Position numbers and translations under genes: made by a program. Positions 52,925 through 61,716 of a stretch of 64,000 bases of DNA are shown here, one piece after another. The first letter of the stretch is position 1. Each line of letters begins with the position of its first letter. The notes under the pieces were generated by a model that was not told where the DNA came from, did not search any database, and saw nothing but the letters and a program-made list of their open reading frames with translations. Source of the stretch: Neobacillus bataviensis LMG 21833 (GTDB lineage Bacteria; Bacillota; Bacilli; Bacillales; Cytobacillaceae); contig NZ_AJLS01000114.1 of the NCBI RefSeq assembly GCF_000307875.1, positions 62,001 to 126,000 of the forward strand, read 5' to 3'.

Positions 52925-53542
52925 ATGAAAGAATATTATTATGATAAATTATTGAACATTAAAACAAAGGGCAATCGGCGTGGGGGTGGGCCTGCTAACA
53001 AGTTGTTGCATTACCATCCCTATGAGCCGACACCGTATAGTGCGTTGGAGGAGTTATTTCGGCATTATGAAGTGAAAAGCAGTGACAGGGTGGTTGATTT
53101 TGGCTGTGGGAAAGGGCGATTGAATTTTTATCTCCACTATTTTTTTCATGCTACTGTCGTTGGAGTGGAAATGAATGAATTACTTTATCAGGCTGCGGTT
53201 GAAAATCAGGGGAGTTACGAAAGGAAAACTAAAAAGGGAGGGGATCGAATACAGTTTCATTGCTGTCTGGCAGAGGAATATGTGATTGATGCTAGGGAGA
53301 ATCGATTTTACTTCTTTAATCCATTTTCCATTCAGGTTTTTAGAAAGATTGTAGATAATATCTTGCTGTCGGTGGGGAAAGCGGAGCGGGGTATTGAACT
53401 GGTGTTGTATTATCCGTCTGCGGATTATATTTACTTTCTAGAAAATTATACTTCGTTTGAATTAAAAGAGGAGGTCTTACTTCCTCATCTTTATGAACAT
53501 AATCCGAATGAGAGATTTTTAATTTATCGGCTGGAAATCTAG
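52925..53542 (+). CDS. Class I SAM-dependent methyltransferase
   Basis: Protein of 205 residues. SAM motif I is DRVVDFGCGKGRLNFYLHYFF near residue 57, followed by VVGVEMNELLYQAAVEN (motif II); FYFFNPFSIQVFRKIVD occupies the motif IV place. It has a simple Rossmann core without an obvious substrate domain. ATG at 52925 with AGGTG six bases upstream. About 20 bases separate it from a small membrane protein gene that is probably in the same operon. Substrate unknown. Confidence 0.78.
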   Translation: MKEYYYDKLLNIKTKGNRRGGGPANKLLHYHPYEPTPYSALEELFRHYEVKSSDRVVDFGCGKGRLNFYLHYFFHATVVGVEMNELLYQAAVENQGSYERKTKKGGDRIQFHCCLAEEYVIDARENRFYFFNPFSIQVFRKIVDNILLSVGKAERGIELVLYYPSADYIYFLENYTSFELKEEVLLPHLYEHNPNERFLIYRLEI

Positions 53543-53561
53543 CGGAGAAGGGGGGGCGTTT

Positions 53562-54062
53562 ATGTACCATCGGCTGTGGAGTGCTGCAAATATTTTACTA
53601 ATTGTGATTTCGATTGTGTATATATGGTTTATCCGTCCGCATGACAGTTCCTTGGTTGTTGCTGGACAGGTGTTGGCGCAGGTGGCTGTCGTTCTCTTTT
53701 TCGTCAATATCAATATGTATTTTATCTTTTTGGTGATACGAAAGACATCGGTTCGGAAGGTAAAAATAAGGCTTGCGAAATTTTCGCGGTACTTCATGAA
53801 ATGGCATATTAAGATTGCACTTCTTGGGGCAACAGTCATTATCGGACACGGGTTGATAAATTTCTACGAATTGGGGCCATTGCTCGGCTATGGTCACATG
53901 AAGTTATGGAGCGGGTACCTTTCCATTTTACTGCTGGGTATCACATTATTTGCGGGGTACCTGCGGCACAAAAAAGCATCAGGCCTTCGCCGTAAATTCC
54001 ACCTAATCTCCGCCATGACATTCCTTAGTGCATTCCTCTTACATATGTTTGTAATTATATAA
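53562..54062 (+). CDS. Four- or five-helix membrane protein with conserved histidines
   Basis: Protein of 166 residues with hydrophobic segments at about 8-25, 32-60, 84-105, 118-138 and 148-166. Histidines lie in or near the later helices (MKWHIKIALLGATVIIGHG, GYGHMKLW, RKFHLISAMTFLSAFLLHMF), a pattern reminiscent of heme-binding cytochrome b561 or ferric-reductase-like proteins, but I cannot assign a family. GGAGAAGGGGG precedes the ATG. Runs together with the methyltransferase upstream. Confidence 0.6.
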   Translation: MYHRLWSAANILLIVISIVYIWFIRPHDSSLVVAGQVLAQVAVVLFFVNINMYFIFLVIRKTSVRKVKIRLAKFSRYFMKWHIKIALLGATVIIGHGLINFYELGPLLGYGHMKLWSGYLSILLLGITLFAGYLRHKKASGLRRKFHLISAMTFLSAFLLHMFVII

Positions 54063-54081
54063 TGGTGTTAATAGTAGGAAG

Positions 54082-54094
54082 GGTGTCAGGCACC
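54082..54094. repeat. GGTGTCAGGCACC dispersed repeat
   Basis: One copy of the dispersed 13-base palindrome-like motif, located between two membrane protein genes. Further copies are at 41726, 61621, 63196, 63233 and 63978, with a variant at 55178. Confidence 0.85.
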
Positions 54095-54118
54095 ATTAAC
54101 ACTACAAAGGAGAAGGTT

Positions 54119-55159
54119 ATGGGTGGTGTATGTAAAGAGGCAATGGATGTAACTAAACGGATTGATGTGTTGGATTATTTGCGGGGGTTTGCGCTAATGG
54201 GGATTATTCTTGTGAATATCGTCCCATTGCTGTCTGCGAAACTACCTGCTCCTCACACTATGGATGCTTCTTACTGGAGGTTTTTGTATTTATTTGTGGA
54301 AGGCCGCTTTTATACAATTTTCACCTTTTTGTTTGGGGTAGGCTTTTATATTTTTATTACACGAGCGAATGCAAAAGGGCGGAATGGATACTTTTTATTC
54401 CTCAGGCGAATTGCCGCCCTATTTATAATAGGACTGATCCATGTCCGTTATCATCCGGGTGAAGCGTTAACGGTTTATGCTGTTTGCGGTATTCTCATAT
54501 TACCTTTTTACAAAGCGAATAAAATAGTTAATCTGATGTTTGGAATCATCATGTTGATTGTTTTCGCGCTCTTTTCATTTAAACTGTTTATGGTACTCCC
54601 GCTGATGTTATTGGGCATTGCAGCAGGTCAATTTCATGTGTTCGAGCGGCTTTCCAACAATCGTAATAAGGTAGTCCTTTTCACAACTGTTATGTTTGCT
54701 TTGAGTGCTTTAGGTCTGATTTATCAATATCAATTTGCCCCGGATATCATAGGCAATGGTTCGATCGCAGACTACCGGGTTACCCAGGAATTCTTAAGTA
54801 TTGGAATTTCAATCGGGCCAATTGTTTCAGCGTTTTACGTGGGGCTTCTAGTTTTGCTATTGCAGTCCTCTTTTTTTCAAAAGGTATTATCCCCGTTGAA
54901 AAGCTATGGACGAATGGCGCTGACAAACTATATTTTGCAAACAGCCCTCATTTATTTGGCTGGTACGGCGCTGAATTTATTCAACAATATTAGCTATTTG
55001 GAATCTCTTTACCTCTGTATATCGATTTATATCATCCAGCTAATCTTCAGCACAGTCTGGCTGCACCTTATCAGGTTTGGGCCATTGGAATGGATCTGGA
55101 GAGTGGTGACCTATTTGGAAATACCACCACTTAGAAAAACAACAAAAGAATATAAGTAG
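54119..55159 (+). CDS. DUF418 membrane protein
   Basis: Polytopic protein of 346 residues of the DUF418/YeiB-like family, with about nine or ten helices. RIDVLDYLRGFALMGIILVNIVPLL near residue 12 is the N-terminal family block; the DUF418 core is at about 200-340 (SYGRMALTNYILQTALIYL, RFGPLEWIWRVVTYLEIPPL). The fold is related to heparan-N-acetyltransferase-like acyltransferases, so transfer of an acyl group across the membrane is conceivable. ATG at 54119 follows AAGGAGAAGG; the open frame upstream passes through a repeat and is not coding. Confidence 0.82.
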   Translation: MGGVCKEAMDVTKRIDVLDYLRGFALMGIILVNIVPLLSAKLPAPHTMDASYWRFLYLFVEGRFYTIFTFLFGVGFYIFITRANAKGRNGYFLFLRRIAALFIIGLIHVRYHPGEALTVYAVCGILILPFYKANKIVNLMFGIIMLIVFALFSFKLFMVLPLMLLGIAAGQFHVFERLSNNRNKVVLFTTVMFALSALGLIYQYQFAPDIIGNGSIADYRVTQEFLSIGISIGPIVSAFYVGLLVLLLQSSFFQKVLSPLKSYGRMALTNYILQTALIYLAGTALNLFNNISYLESLYLCISIYIIQLIFSTVWLHLIRFGPLEWIWRVVTYLEIPPLRKTTKEYK

Positions 55160-55171
55160 TGTCATTAGAGT

Positions 55172-55231
55172 AAAAAGGGTGACAGGCACCATGTGAAGAA
55201 TTCACATGATGCCTGTCACCTTTTTACTTTT
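55172..55231. terminator. Long palindromic terminator made from the GGTGACAGGCACC repeat
   Basis: An almost perfect stem of about 26 bp with GAA as loop, containing GGTGACAGGCACC and its complement TGCCTGTCACC, followed by TTTTTA and preceded by A5. It is a doubled, inverted version of the dispersed repeat. Confidence 0.85.
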
Positions 55232-55389
55232 ACCATCGTATCTAGATTTTTGTGGAATTTCTCCTAAAAGGGTACAAACCTAGAGCCTGTCACAATTGCG
55301 GCACATATAAATAAAGTACAACAGAACAAGAGAGACAAATGGAAGGGGGGGACAGAAGCGGACGAACTGTAGGGGAGGCATAACCGATC

Positions 55390-55406
55390 TCATGATGACA
55401 TCATGA
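55390..55406. promoter_or_regulatory. Perfect palindrome upstream of the ArsB-like gene
   Basis: TCATGATG-A-CATCATGA, 8-bp arms about one base, 28 bases before the gene start. It is placed like an operator. The rest of 55232-55389 shows nothing clear. Confidence 0.5.
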
Positions 55407-55433
55407 ATTATAAGGATTTGAGAGGAGATCATT

Positions 55434-56795
55434 ATGCAATTTCAACCAATGGTGTGGATGACCATATTCTCGTTTGTGGCCACCCTCATCTTTATTCTTT
55501 GGAGACCTCGCGGAATTAACGAGGCAATTCCAGCCACAATTGGCGCAATTCTTGTTTTTATTAGCGGCAGTGTCACACTGACTGACCTTGGTATTATTAC
55601 AGAAACCATCAGCGGCGCCGCAATCACCATTATCGCAACCATTGTCATGGCCATCGTCCTAGAAAGCTTTGGATTCTTTAACTGGGTGGCAGAGAAGCTC
55701 GCTGCCAAAGCAAAGGGATCCGGTATCCGCCTTTTCTGGTATGTCAATCTGTTATGTTTTCTCATGACGCTTTTTTTCAATAATGATGGAAGTATCTTAA
55801 TTACGACACCGATTCTGGTCATGCTGCTCAATAATATGGGTCTCAAAAATCATCAAAAAATCCCGTATCTATTGTCTGGCGGCTTAATAGCTACTGCTTC
55901 GAGTGCCCCCATCGGTGTGAGTAATATCGTCAATCTGATTGCCCTGAAAATTGTCGATATGAGCTTATATATGCATACGGCGATGATGTTTGTCCCAGCA
56001 ACACTTGGGCTTCTATTATTAGTCCTTCTGCTGTTCCTTCGCTTTAAAAAAGTACTGCCGAAGACCGTTCCTACAAATGTTAGAGGTCTAACCAAATCAT
56101 CCTATCACCCGCTAAAGCCTGGAATACAACATTCGTCTGAAAAAGACCGATCAAAGTTCATGCGCAATGTCCTGCTATTTGTTTTCGCTGTTCGTGTCAG
56201 CCTTTTTGTTGCATCGTATTTTGCTATCCCAGTTTCAGTTATGGCGGTAATAGGCTCCCTAATTCTTTTAGGTTGGAGATGGGTATATCTCAAAATTCCA
56301 CCTACTGATATGCTGAAAAAAACGCCTTGGTATATTCTGGTTTTCGCCTTTAGTATGTATGTGATTATTTACGGTTTGAACAATATCGGTTTAACGGACT
56401 GGCTGATTGCCTTTATGGAGCCGATGGTGTCCGGAAGTCTGCTCCATGCGAGTGTAATGATGGGGGGACTGTTATCTATTCTCTCCAATATTTTCAACAA
56501 TCACCCTGCACTCATGGTTGGAACCCTGACGTTAACCCATATGGGATTAGACACTTTAACCTTGAAGGTCTCTTATTTAGCCAACGTCATTGGCAGTGAC
56601 ATGGGATCGCTGCTGCTCCCAATGGGAACCCTTGCAACCCTGATGTGGATGCACATCGTTCGGAAAGGAAAAATCATGATTACATGGTGGGAATATGTAA
56701 AAATCACCTTTGTGGTTATTCCGCCGGCAACATTGTTTACATTAGTGGTTTTATACTACTGGGTATCATCGCTTTTTGGAGGGGCACTACAGTAA
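55434..56795 (+). CDS. ArsB/NhaD-superfamily permease
   Basis: Membrane protein of 453 residues with about eleven helices, of the ion-transporter superfamily that includes ArsB. Blocks similar to ArsB are LCFLMTLFFNNDGSILITTPI near 104, SGGLIATASSAPIGVSNIVNLIA near 147 and LSNIFNNHPALMVGTL near 350 with the duplicated NN motifs. B. subtilis YdfA is a similar stand-alone ArsB-like protein. No arsR or arsC lies near, so arsenite export is unproven; another anion is possible. GAGAGGAG before the ATG. Confidence 0.82.
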   Translation: MQFQPMVWMTIFSFVATLIFILWRPRGINEAIPATIGAILVFISGSVTLTDLGIITETISGAAITIIATIVMAIVLESFGFFNWVAEKLAAKAKGSGIRLFWYVNLLCFLMTLFFNNDGSILITTPILVMLLNNMGLKNHQKIPYLLSGGLIATASSAPIGVSNIVNLIALKIVDMSLYMHTAMMFVPATLGLLLLVLLLFLRFKKVLPKTVPTNVRGLTKSSYHPLKPGIQHSSEKDRSKFMRNVLLFVFAVRVSLFVASYFAIPVSVMAVIGSLILLGWRWVYLKIPPTDMLKKTPWYILVFAFSMYVIIYGLNNIGLTDWLIAFMEPMVSGSLLHASVMMGGLLSILSNIFNNHPALMVGTLTLTHMGLDTLTLKVSYLANVIGSDMGSLLLPMGTLATLMWMHIVRKGKIMITWWEYVKITFVVIPPATLFTLVVLYYWVSSLFGGALQ

Positions 56796-56820
56796 ATAAA
56801 GGGATAAGGAGAAACGAACA

Positions 56821-57501
56821 ATGAATGAATTTAGCGATTTAATGGGGAAAAATATTGAAATTGAGATATCCGGCGGGAATTTTTATACAGGAAACCTAGT
56901 TGATTGCGGATTGGACATCATTGTTTTATATGTAGGGAGAACGGGAAACTTCTATTATATTCCTTCCATTCATATTCAACGGATGAAAGAAACCCAAATC
57001 GAGGAAAACAGCACCTATTATGAACAGCCCTCAGAAAAACCGCTTGAAACGGATCCACAAGCGATTTCATTCCGAAGAATGTTGAACAATGCGAAGGGCA
57101 GATTTGTTGAGGTGTTTGTAACCGGGAACAAGTCGATTCACGGCTATTTGACGAGTATCATGAATGACTACTTTGTCTTCTACTCCCCAGTGTATAAAAC
57201 AGTATATATTTCGATGAACCATGTGAAATGGCTTATCCCTTACCCAGAGAACGCAACACCGTATTCTCTAGATCCTCAATCACTACCTGTCCATCAAACA
57301 AAAATTCCGTTAGCACGAAGCTTTGATGAGCAATGTAAGAAGTTGGAGAATCAGCTTGTTATCATCGATGGCGGGGATAGCATTGAAAAAATAGGCCATC
57401 TGCAGAAAGTGATGAATAGAAGATTAACACTAATCACAGCTGAAAGGGAAACTTTGTATCGAAATTTAGAGCATGTCAAAACGATTTATCTGGCAAATTA
57501 G
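56821..57501 (+). CDS. DUF2642-like protein with three repeats
   Basis: Protein of 226 residues with three related beta-rich segments of about 50 residues: LMGKNIEIEISGGNFYTGNLVD from residue 8, AKGRFVEVFVTGNKSIHGYLTS from 91, and LENQLVIIDGGDSIEKIGHLQ from about 176. Each follows the pattern of a small Sm-like/DUF2642 barrel, a family common in spore-forming Bacillus and often linked to spore coat. No signal or membrane helix. It starts 25 bases after the permease gene, probably the same transcript. Exact role unknown. Confidence 0.6.
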   Translation: MNEFSDLMGKNIEIEISGGNFYTGNLVDCGLDIIVLYVGRTGNFYYIPSIHIQRMKETQIEENSTYYEQPSEKPLETDPQAISFRRMLNNAKGRFVEVFVTGNKSIHGYLTSIMNDYFVFYSPVYKTVYISMNHVKWLIPYPENATPYSLDPQSLPVHQTKIPLARSFDEQCKKLENQLVIIDGGDSIEKIGHLQKVMNRRLTLITAERETLYRNLEHVKTIYLAN

Positions 57502-57610
57502 TCTTTAAGGGTGAAAAGTATGTTGGGAAAAAACAAACAAAAAAATAATCCACACTTGTTCGGCTGACAAAGGATGGATTATTCTTTCAATCGCACACAC
57601 ACTATTCGTT

Positions 57611-57645
57611 GACCGTGGTAATAGGGGATCACGGTCTTTTTTTAT
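57611..57645 (+). terminator. Terminator after the DUF2642-like gene
   Basis: GACCGTG and CACGGTC around a 12-base loop, then TTTTTTT. The gap 57502-57884 also holds an upstream weak hairpin (AATAATCC/GGATTATT) and the next promoter. Confidence 0.8.
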
Positions 57646-57787
57646 CATGTCTTTTATTATTAAAATATGTAGTGCCTAATAACAATGTTCATGCATTGAG
57701 GACTCCATTTGAGAATTATTTTTAAGCTTCACATCATGAATGTGGGAGCTGTTTCCATTTTAATTGATAGAAATTCTCATTTATCCG

Positions 57788-57815
57788 TTGACAACATATT
57801 TTACCCTGTTATAAT
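57788..57815 (+). promoter_or_regulatory. Promoter of the siderophore operon
   Basis: TTGACA (57788-57793), 16-base spacer, TATAAT (57810-57815): consensus sigma-A boxes. Confidence 0.85.
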
Positions 57816-57835
57816 CAATGGTGTAAGCATTAAGT

Positions 57836-57854
57836 GATAATGATTTTCAATATC
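57836..57854. promoter_or_regulatory. Fur box
   Basis: GATAATGATTTTCAATATC resembles the 19-bp Fur consensus, with the inverted TGATAAT/ATATCA ends. It lies about 15 bases beyond the expected transcription start, where Fur-Fe would block elongation or initiation when iron is sufficient. Confidence 0.8.
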
Positions 57855-57884
57855 ATCTATAAAACTAAACTATTGGGGACAGCC

Positions 57885-58835
57885 ATGAAGAAACGATATT
57901 TACTAGTAGCGTTAATTACTTTATCTGCAGTCTCATTGTTTGTTGGGGTTAGCAGTATTTCACCAAAGGATCTTGTAAACCTTCAATCAGAGGAAACGCA
58001 AATTTTCCTGATCAGCAGGGTGCCGCGGCTTGTGGCGATTCTACTGGCGGGGGCGGGGATGAGTATAGCCGGGTTAATCATGCAGCAGCTCAGCCGCAAT
58101 AAATTTGTTTCACCGACAACGGCGGGAACCTTGGATGCAACTCGTCTCGGAATCCTCGTATCGATGTTGTTATTTGCAAACGCCTCGATGATGGAAAAAA
58201 TGGCCGTAGCCTTTGTGTTTGCACTTGCCGGTACGTTTTTATTTATGCAAATTCTTGATCGCATCAAGTTTAAAGATGCCATTTTCATTCCGCTGGTTGG
58301 GATGATGTTTGGGAATATCTTATCATCAGTTACGACATTTTTTGCCTACCGGGCAGATGTCATTCAGAATATGTCGGCGTGGCTGCAAGGTGATTTTTCA
58401 ATGATTATGAAAGGGCGTTATGAGCTCCTATACATAAGTATTCCGATATTAGTTATCGCCTATTTCTACGCCAACCGCTTTACGGTAGCCGGGATGGGGG
58501 AAGATTTTTCAAAAAATTTAGGTCTTGCCTATCGCAGGGTGGTAAATGTGGGGCTGGTGCTTGTTGCGTTAATTACGGCAACAGTCGTTCTGACCGTCGG
58601 AATTATACCGTTCCTTGGCTTGATTATTCCGAATATCATATCTATTTCCAAGGGCGACCATTTACAAAAAACCTTGCCACATACCGCCCTTTTAGGGGCA
58701 AACTTTTTACTCGTTTGCGATATTTTAGGACGGGTGATTATTTACCCATATGAGATTTCGATTAGTCTCATGGTTGGGGTCATCGGCAGCGGGATTTTCC
58801 TCTATCTCCTGTTTAGGAGGAAGGCCTATGCGTAA
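57885..58835 (+). CDS. yclN: Siderophore ABC transporter permease YclN
   Basis: FecCD-family permease of 316 residues, the same length as B. subtilis YclN (petrobactin uptake) and alike over the whole length: RVPRLVAILLAGAGMSIAGLIMQQLSRNKFVSPTTAGTLDA near 46, GLIIPNIISISKGDHLQKTLPHTALLGA near 255. About nine helices. I start it at the ATG giving MKKRYLLVAL, after TTGGGGA; the open frame upstream crosses the Fur box. Overlaps yclO by 8 bases. Confidence 0.95.
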   Translation: MKKRYLLVALITLSAVSLFVGVSSISPKDLVNLQSEETQIFLISRVPRLVAILLAGAGMSIAGLIMQQLSRNKFVSPTTAGTLDATRLGILVSMLLFANASMMEKMAVAFVFALAGTFLFMQILDRIKFKDAIFIPLVGMMFGNILSSVTTFFAYRADVIQNMSAWLQGDFSMIMKGRYELLYISIPILVIAYFYANRFTVAGMGEDFSKNLGLAYRRVVNVGLVLVALITATVVLTVGIIPFLGLIIPNIISISKGDHLQKTLPHTALLGANFLLVCDILGRVIIYPYEISISLMVGVIGSGIFLYLLFRRKAYA

Positions 58836-59778
58836 TTCAATGAAAATGATGGTTCTCGCTTTCATTGCTGCCGGGTGTTGTGCACTTTATTTATTTCATG
58901 ATTTAAATGGCAGTTTTGATTATGCCCTGCCAAGACGGGCGATAAAAGTAATTGCCATGGTAATTACAGGGTTTACCATTGCCTATGCGACAGTTGTCTT
59001 CCAGACGATTACCCATAACCGGATTTTAACGCCAAGTATTATGGGGCTCGATGCCCTGTACTTGCTCTTACAAACGGTGATTATCTTCTTTTTGGGCTCA
59101 AGCCATATGATTGTTGTTAATAAACAGGCGAACTTTTTACTTTCTGTTGTCGTGATGATTGTGTTTGCCCTGATTTTATATCGATTTTTATTTAAAAAAG
59201 GCGGGCAGTCTGTCTACTTCTTGCTGCTGGTTGGGATTATCGTCGGTACTTTTTTCTCTAGTATTTCAACATTTTTTCAGGTGCTGATTGACCCGAATGA
59301 GTTTCAAATTGTTCAAGACCGGATGTTTGCTAGTTTTAACAATATTAATTCGGATTTGGTGTGGCTTGCACTTGTCATGGTTGCGGTGGTGATTGTCTAT
59401 GCATGGCGCTACGTCAAATATCTGGATGTGTTATCGCTTGGCCGCGAAATGGCGATTAATCTCGGTGTTCCGTACGACTCGATTGTGAAACAAATGCTGG
59501 TGATTGTGGCAATTTTCATTTCGATATCGACAGCACTTGTTGGGCCGATTACCTTTTTTGGCCTAATTGTCGCCAATCTATCGTATCAATTTTTCAAAAC
59601 CTACAAACATAAGGTACTGATTAGTGGAGCCATTGTTATGAGTATAATCGCTCTCGTTGGCGGGCAGTGGGTTGTTGAAAGGGTCTTTACTTTTTCGACA
59701 ACCTTGAGTGTCATTATTAATTTTATCGGCGGTGTCTATTTCATCTATTTACTTCTAAAGGAGAGGAAAACGGCATGA
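58828..59778 (+). CDS. yclO: Siderophore ABC transporter permease YclO
   Basis: Second FecCD permease, 316 residues, partner of YclN. Blocks include LPRRAIKVIAMVITGFTIAYATVVFQTITHNRILTPSIMGLDALY near 35 and STALVGPITFFGLIVANLSYQFFKTYKHKVLISGAIV near 238. ATG at 58828 follows TTAGGAGGAAGGCCT within the yclN end. Overlaps yclP by 4 bases. Confidence 0.95.
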   Translation: MRNSMKMMVLAFIAAGCCALYLFHDLNGSFDYALPRRAIKVIAMVITGFTIAYATVVFQTITHNRILTPSIMGLDALYLLLQTVIIFFLGSSHMIVVNKQANFLLSVVVMIVFALILYRFLFKKGGQSVYFLLLVGIIVGTFFSSISTFFQVLIDPNEFQIVQDRMFASFNNINSDLVWLALVMVAVVIVYAWRYVKYLDVLSLGREMAINLGVPYDSIVKQMLVIVAIFISISTALVGPITFFGLIVANLSYQFFKTYKHKVLISGAIVMSIIALVGGQWVVERVFTFSTTLSVIINFIGGVYFIYLLLKERKTA

Positions 59779-60536
59779 TTCAAGTGAGGTCATTATCGAA
59801 GTTTTATGGGAAGAAGCCAGTTGTGGAAGATGTAACCGTGACAATCCATCCTGGAAAAATCACCTCCTTTATTGGACCGAACGGCGCCGGTAAATCAACG
59901 CTCTTATCAATGGTCAGCCGCTTGCTGGATGCTGATTCGGGGGAAGTGCTTGTGGACAAGTCGGATGTTCGGAAAATGAAATCGCAGGAATTTGCTAAAA
60001 GGGTTTCAATATTAAAACAATCGAATTTCATGGATGTTCGGCTCACCATCCGTGAACTTGTTTCCTTCGGCCGTTTTCCTTATTCGAAAGGTCGTTTGAC
60101 CGAGGAGGATGAACGAATTGTCGAGCAATCGCTCGAGTATATGCATTTAACCGAAATGCAGGACAGCTTTTTAGATGAATTGTCCGGTGGTCAGCGGCAG
60201 CGTGCGTTTATTGCCATGGTGATTGCCCAGGATACCGAGTATGTTCTGCTTGATGAACCGCTCAACAATTTGGATATGAAGCACTCCGTTCAGATTATGA
60301 AAATTTTGCGTCGGTTAGTAGATGAGCTTGGAAAAACGGTTGTCATTGTTTTGCATGATATTAACTTTGCATCCGTTTATTCTGACCGGATTGTCGCAAT
60401 GAAGGATGGCAGGGTTGTGAAAGACGGCCCAACTGAAGAAATTATCCAATCAGCGGCCTTGAGCGAGATCTACGATATGGATATTCCAATTCAGGAAATG
60501 AACAACTGTAGGATCTGTGTTTATTTTAATTCATAA
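59775..60536 (+). CDS. yclP: Siderophore ABC transporter ATPase YclP
   Basis: ATPase of 253 residues, FepC/FhuC class. Walker A GPNGAGKST is near residue 36, signature LSGGQRQR near 138, Walker B YVLLDEPLNNLD near 156, H-loop VLHDINFA near 192. It energises iron-siderophore import with YclN and YclO. The ATGA overlap with yclO indicates coupled translation. Confidence 0.96.
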   Translation: MIQVRSLSKFYGKKPVVEDVTVTIHPGKITSFIGPNGAGKSTLLSMVSRLLDADSGEVLVDKSDVRKMKSQEFAKRVSILKQSNFMDVRLTIRELVSFGRFPYSKGRLTEEDERIVEQSLEYMHLTEMQDSFLDELSGGQRQRAFIAMVIAQDTEYVLLDEPLNNLDMKHSVQIMKILRRLVDELGKTVVIVLHDINFASVYSDRIVAMKDGRVVKDGPTEEIIQSAALSEIYDMDIPIQEMNNCRICVYFNS

Positions 60537-60552
60537 AAAGGGGAGTTCGTTG

Positions 60553-61521
60553 ATGACGAGAAAATGGGGTTTACTAGGATTGGTTTTTACAATGATGTTT
60601 ATTTTAGCTGCATGTGGTGGAAACGCCAAGGAGGAAGGTAAGGGAGCGAAAACCGCAGCCTCCAATAAGACAGAAACAGCTGCTGCTGAGAAAATGACGA
60701 TCAAGCATCAATACGGTGAAGCAGTCGTTGAAAAAAACCCGCAAAAAGTGGTTGTATTTGATTTTGGTGTGTTGGATACCCTAGATGAGTTAGGTATCGA
60801 GGTTACAGGTGTGCCACAGACAACCATTCCTTCTTATTTGAAAAAATATGCGGACAAAAAATATACAAATGTTGGCAGCTTAAAGGAGCCTGACTTCGAA
60901 GCGATTCATGCCCTAAAGCCAGATGTTATTTTTATCTCCACTCGCCAGGCGGAATTATATGATCAATTTGCGGAAATTGCCCCAACCGTTTATATTGGCA
61001 TTGATTATACGAACTACATGGATTCTTTTGAGAAAAATATGAATTTAATTGGCGAAATTTTTGGCAAAGAAGACAAGGTGGCAAGTGAATTAAAAGACAT
61101 TGAAGCAAGCGTCGAAAAGGTAAATAAAAAGGCGTCTGCACTCGATCAAAAAGGACTTATTGTTTTGGCGAATGAAGGAAAAGTAAGTGCCTATGGCCCA
61201 AGCTCTCGATTTGGACTAATCCATGATGTATTTGGATACGGTGCGGCAGATAAACAAATTGAAGTTTCTACACACGGTCAGAGCATAACGTTTGAATATA
61301 TTAAAGAGAAAAATCCTGATGTCTTGTTCGTTATTGACCGTGCAACAGCTGTCGGCGGCGAAATTGGAGCAAAGGAAATCGTTGAAAATGAGCTAGTGAA
61401 GAAAACGGATGCCTATAAAAAGGATAAAATTGTCTACCTAGATGCGGACACCTGGTATCTAAGCGGCGGCGGCCTAAAATCCGTTAAAGCAATGGCAAAA
61501 GAAGTAGAAGAAGCATTATAA
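60553..61521 (+). CDS. yclQ: Siderophore-binding lipoprotein YclQ
   Basis: Substrate-binding lipoprotein of 322 residues, close in size to B. subtilis YclQ, which binds petrobactin and related catecholates. Lipobox LAACGG places the acylated Cys near residue 21. The Peripla_BP_2 core begins with IKHQYGEAVVEKNPQKVVVFDFGVLDTLDELG near 57. GGGGAG before the ATG; a TTG one codon earlier is possible. Fourth and last gene of the operon, followed by a terminator. Confidence 0.95.
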   Translation: MTRKWGLLGLVFTMMFILAACGGNAKEEGKGAKTAASNKTETAAAEKMTIKHQYGEAVVEKNPQKVVVFDFGVLDTLDELGIEVTGVPQTTIPSYLKKYADKKYTNVGSLKEPDFEAIHALKPDVIFISTRQAELYDQFAEIAPTVYIGIDYTNYMDSFEKNMNLIGEIFGKEDKVASELKDIEASVEKVNKKASALDQKGLIVLANEGKVSAYGPSSRFGLIHDVFGYGAADKQIEVSTHGQSITFEYIKEKNPDVLFVIDRATAVGGEIGAKEIVENELVKKTDAYKKDKIVYLDADTWYLSGGGLKSVKAMAKEVEEAL

Positions 61522-61534
61522 AAGGGAAAAAAAG

Positions 61535-61575
61535 AAACGCTTGAGCCGCTACGTCAGGGCACAAGCGTTTTTTTC
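61535..61575 (+). terminator. Terminator of yclNOPQ
   Basis: AAACGCTTG with GCC pairs with GGGC and CAAGCGTTT; seven or more T follow. Confidence 0.88.
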
Positions 61576-61591
61576 ATGTTAAACAGGGGTG

Positions 61592-61633
61592 TCCTCCTGT
61601 GGTGGACAGTGTCTTTTTATGGTGCCTGACACC
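61592..61633. repeat. Dispersed repeat, extended form
   Basis: TGTCC-loop-GGACA hairpin, then GTGTCTTTTTATGG and the GGTGCCTGACACC core (61621-61633). The same extended form, more worn in the hairpin, occurs at 63943-63990. Confidence 0.8.
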
Positions 61634-61716
61634 CTATTAATATTTTTCTTTTCTTTACCAAAAAATTCTGTAGAATGGAGAATGATAGAATTTTAGATGT
61701 GTTTGGAGAGATCTCT

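Noticed and set aside
54062..54118. N-terminal extension of the DUF418 protein
   Set aside because: The extra codons translate a dispersed repeat and a ribosome site; the true start is at 54119.
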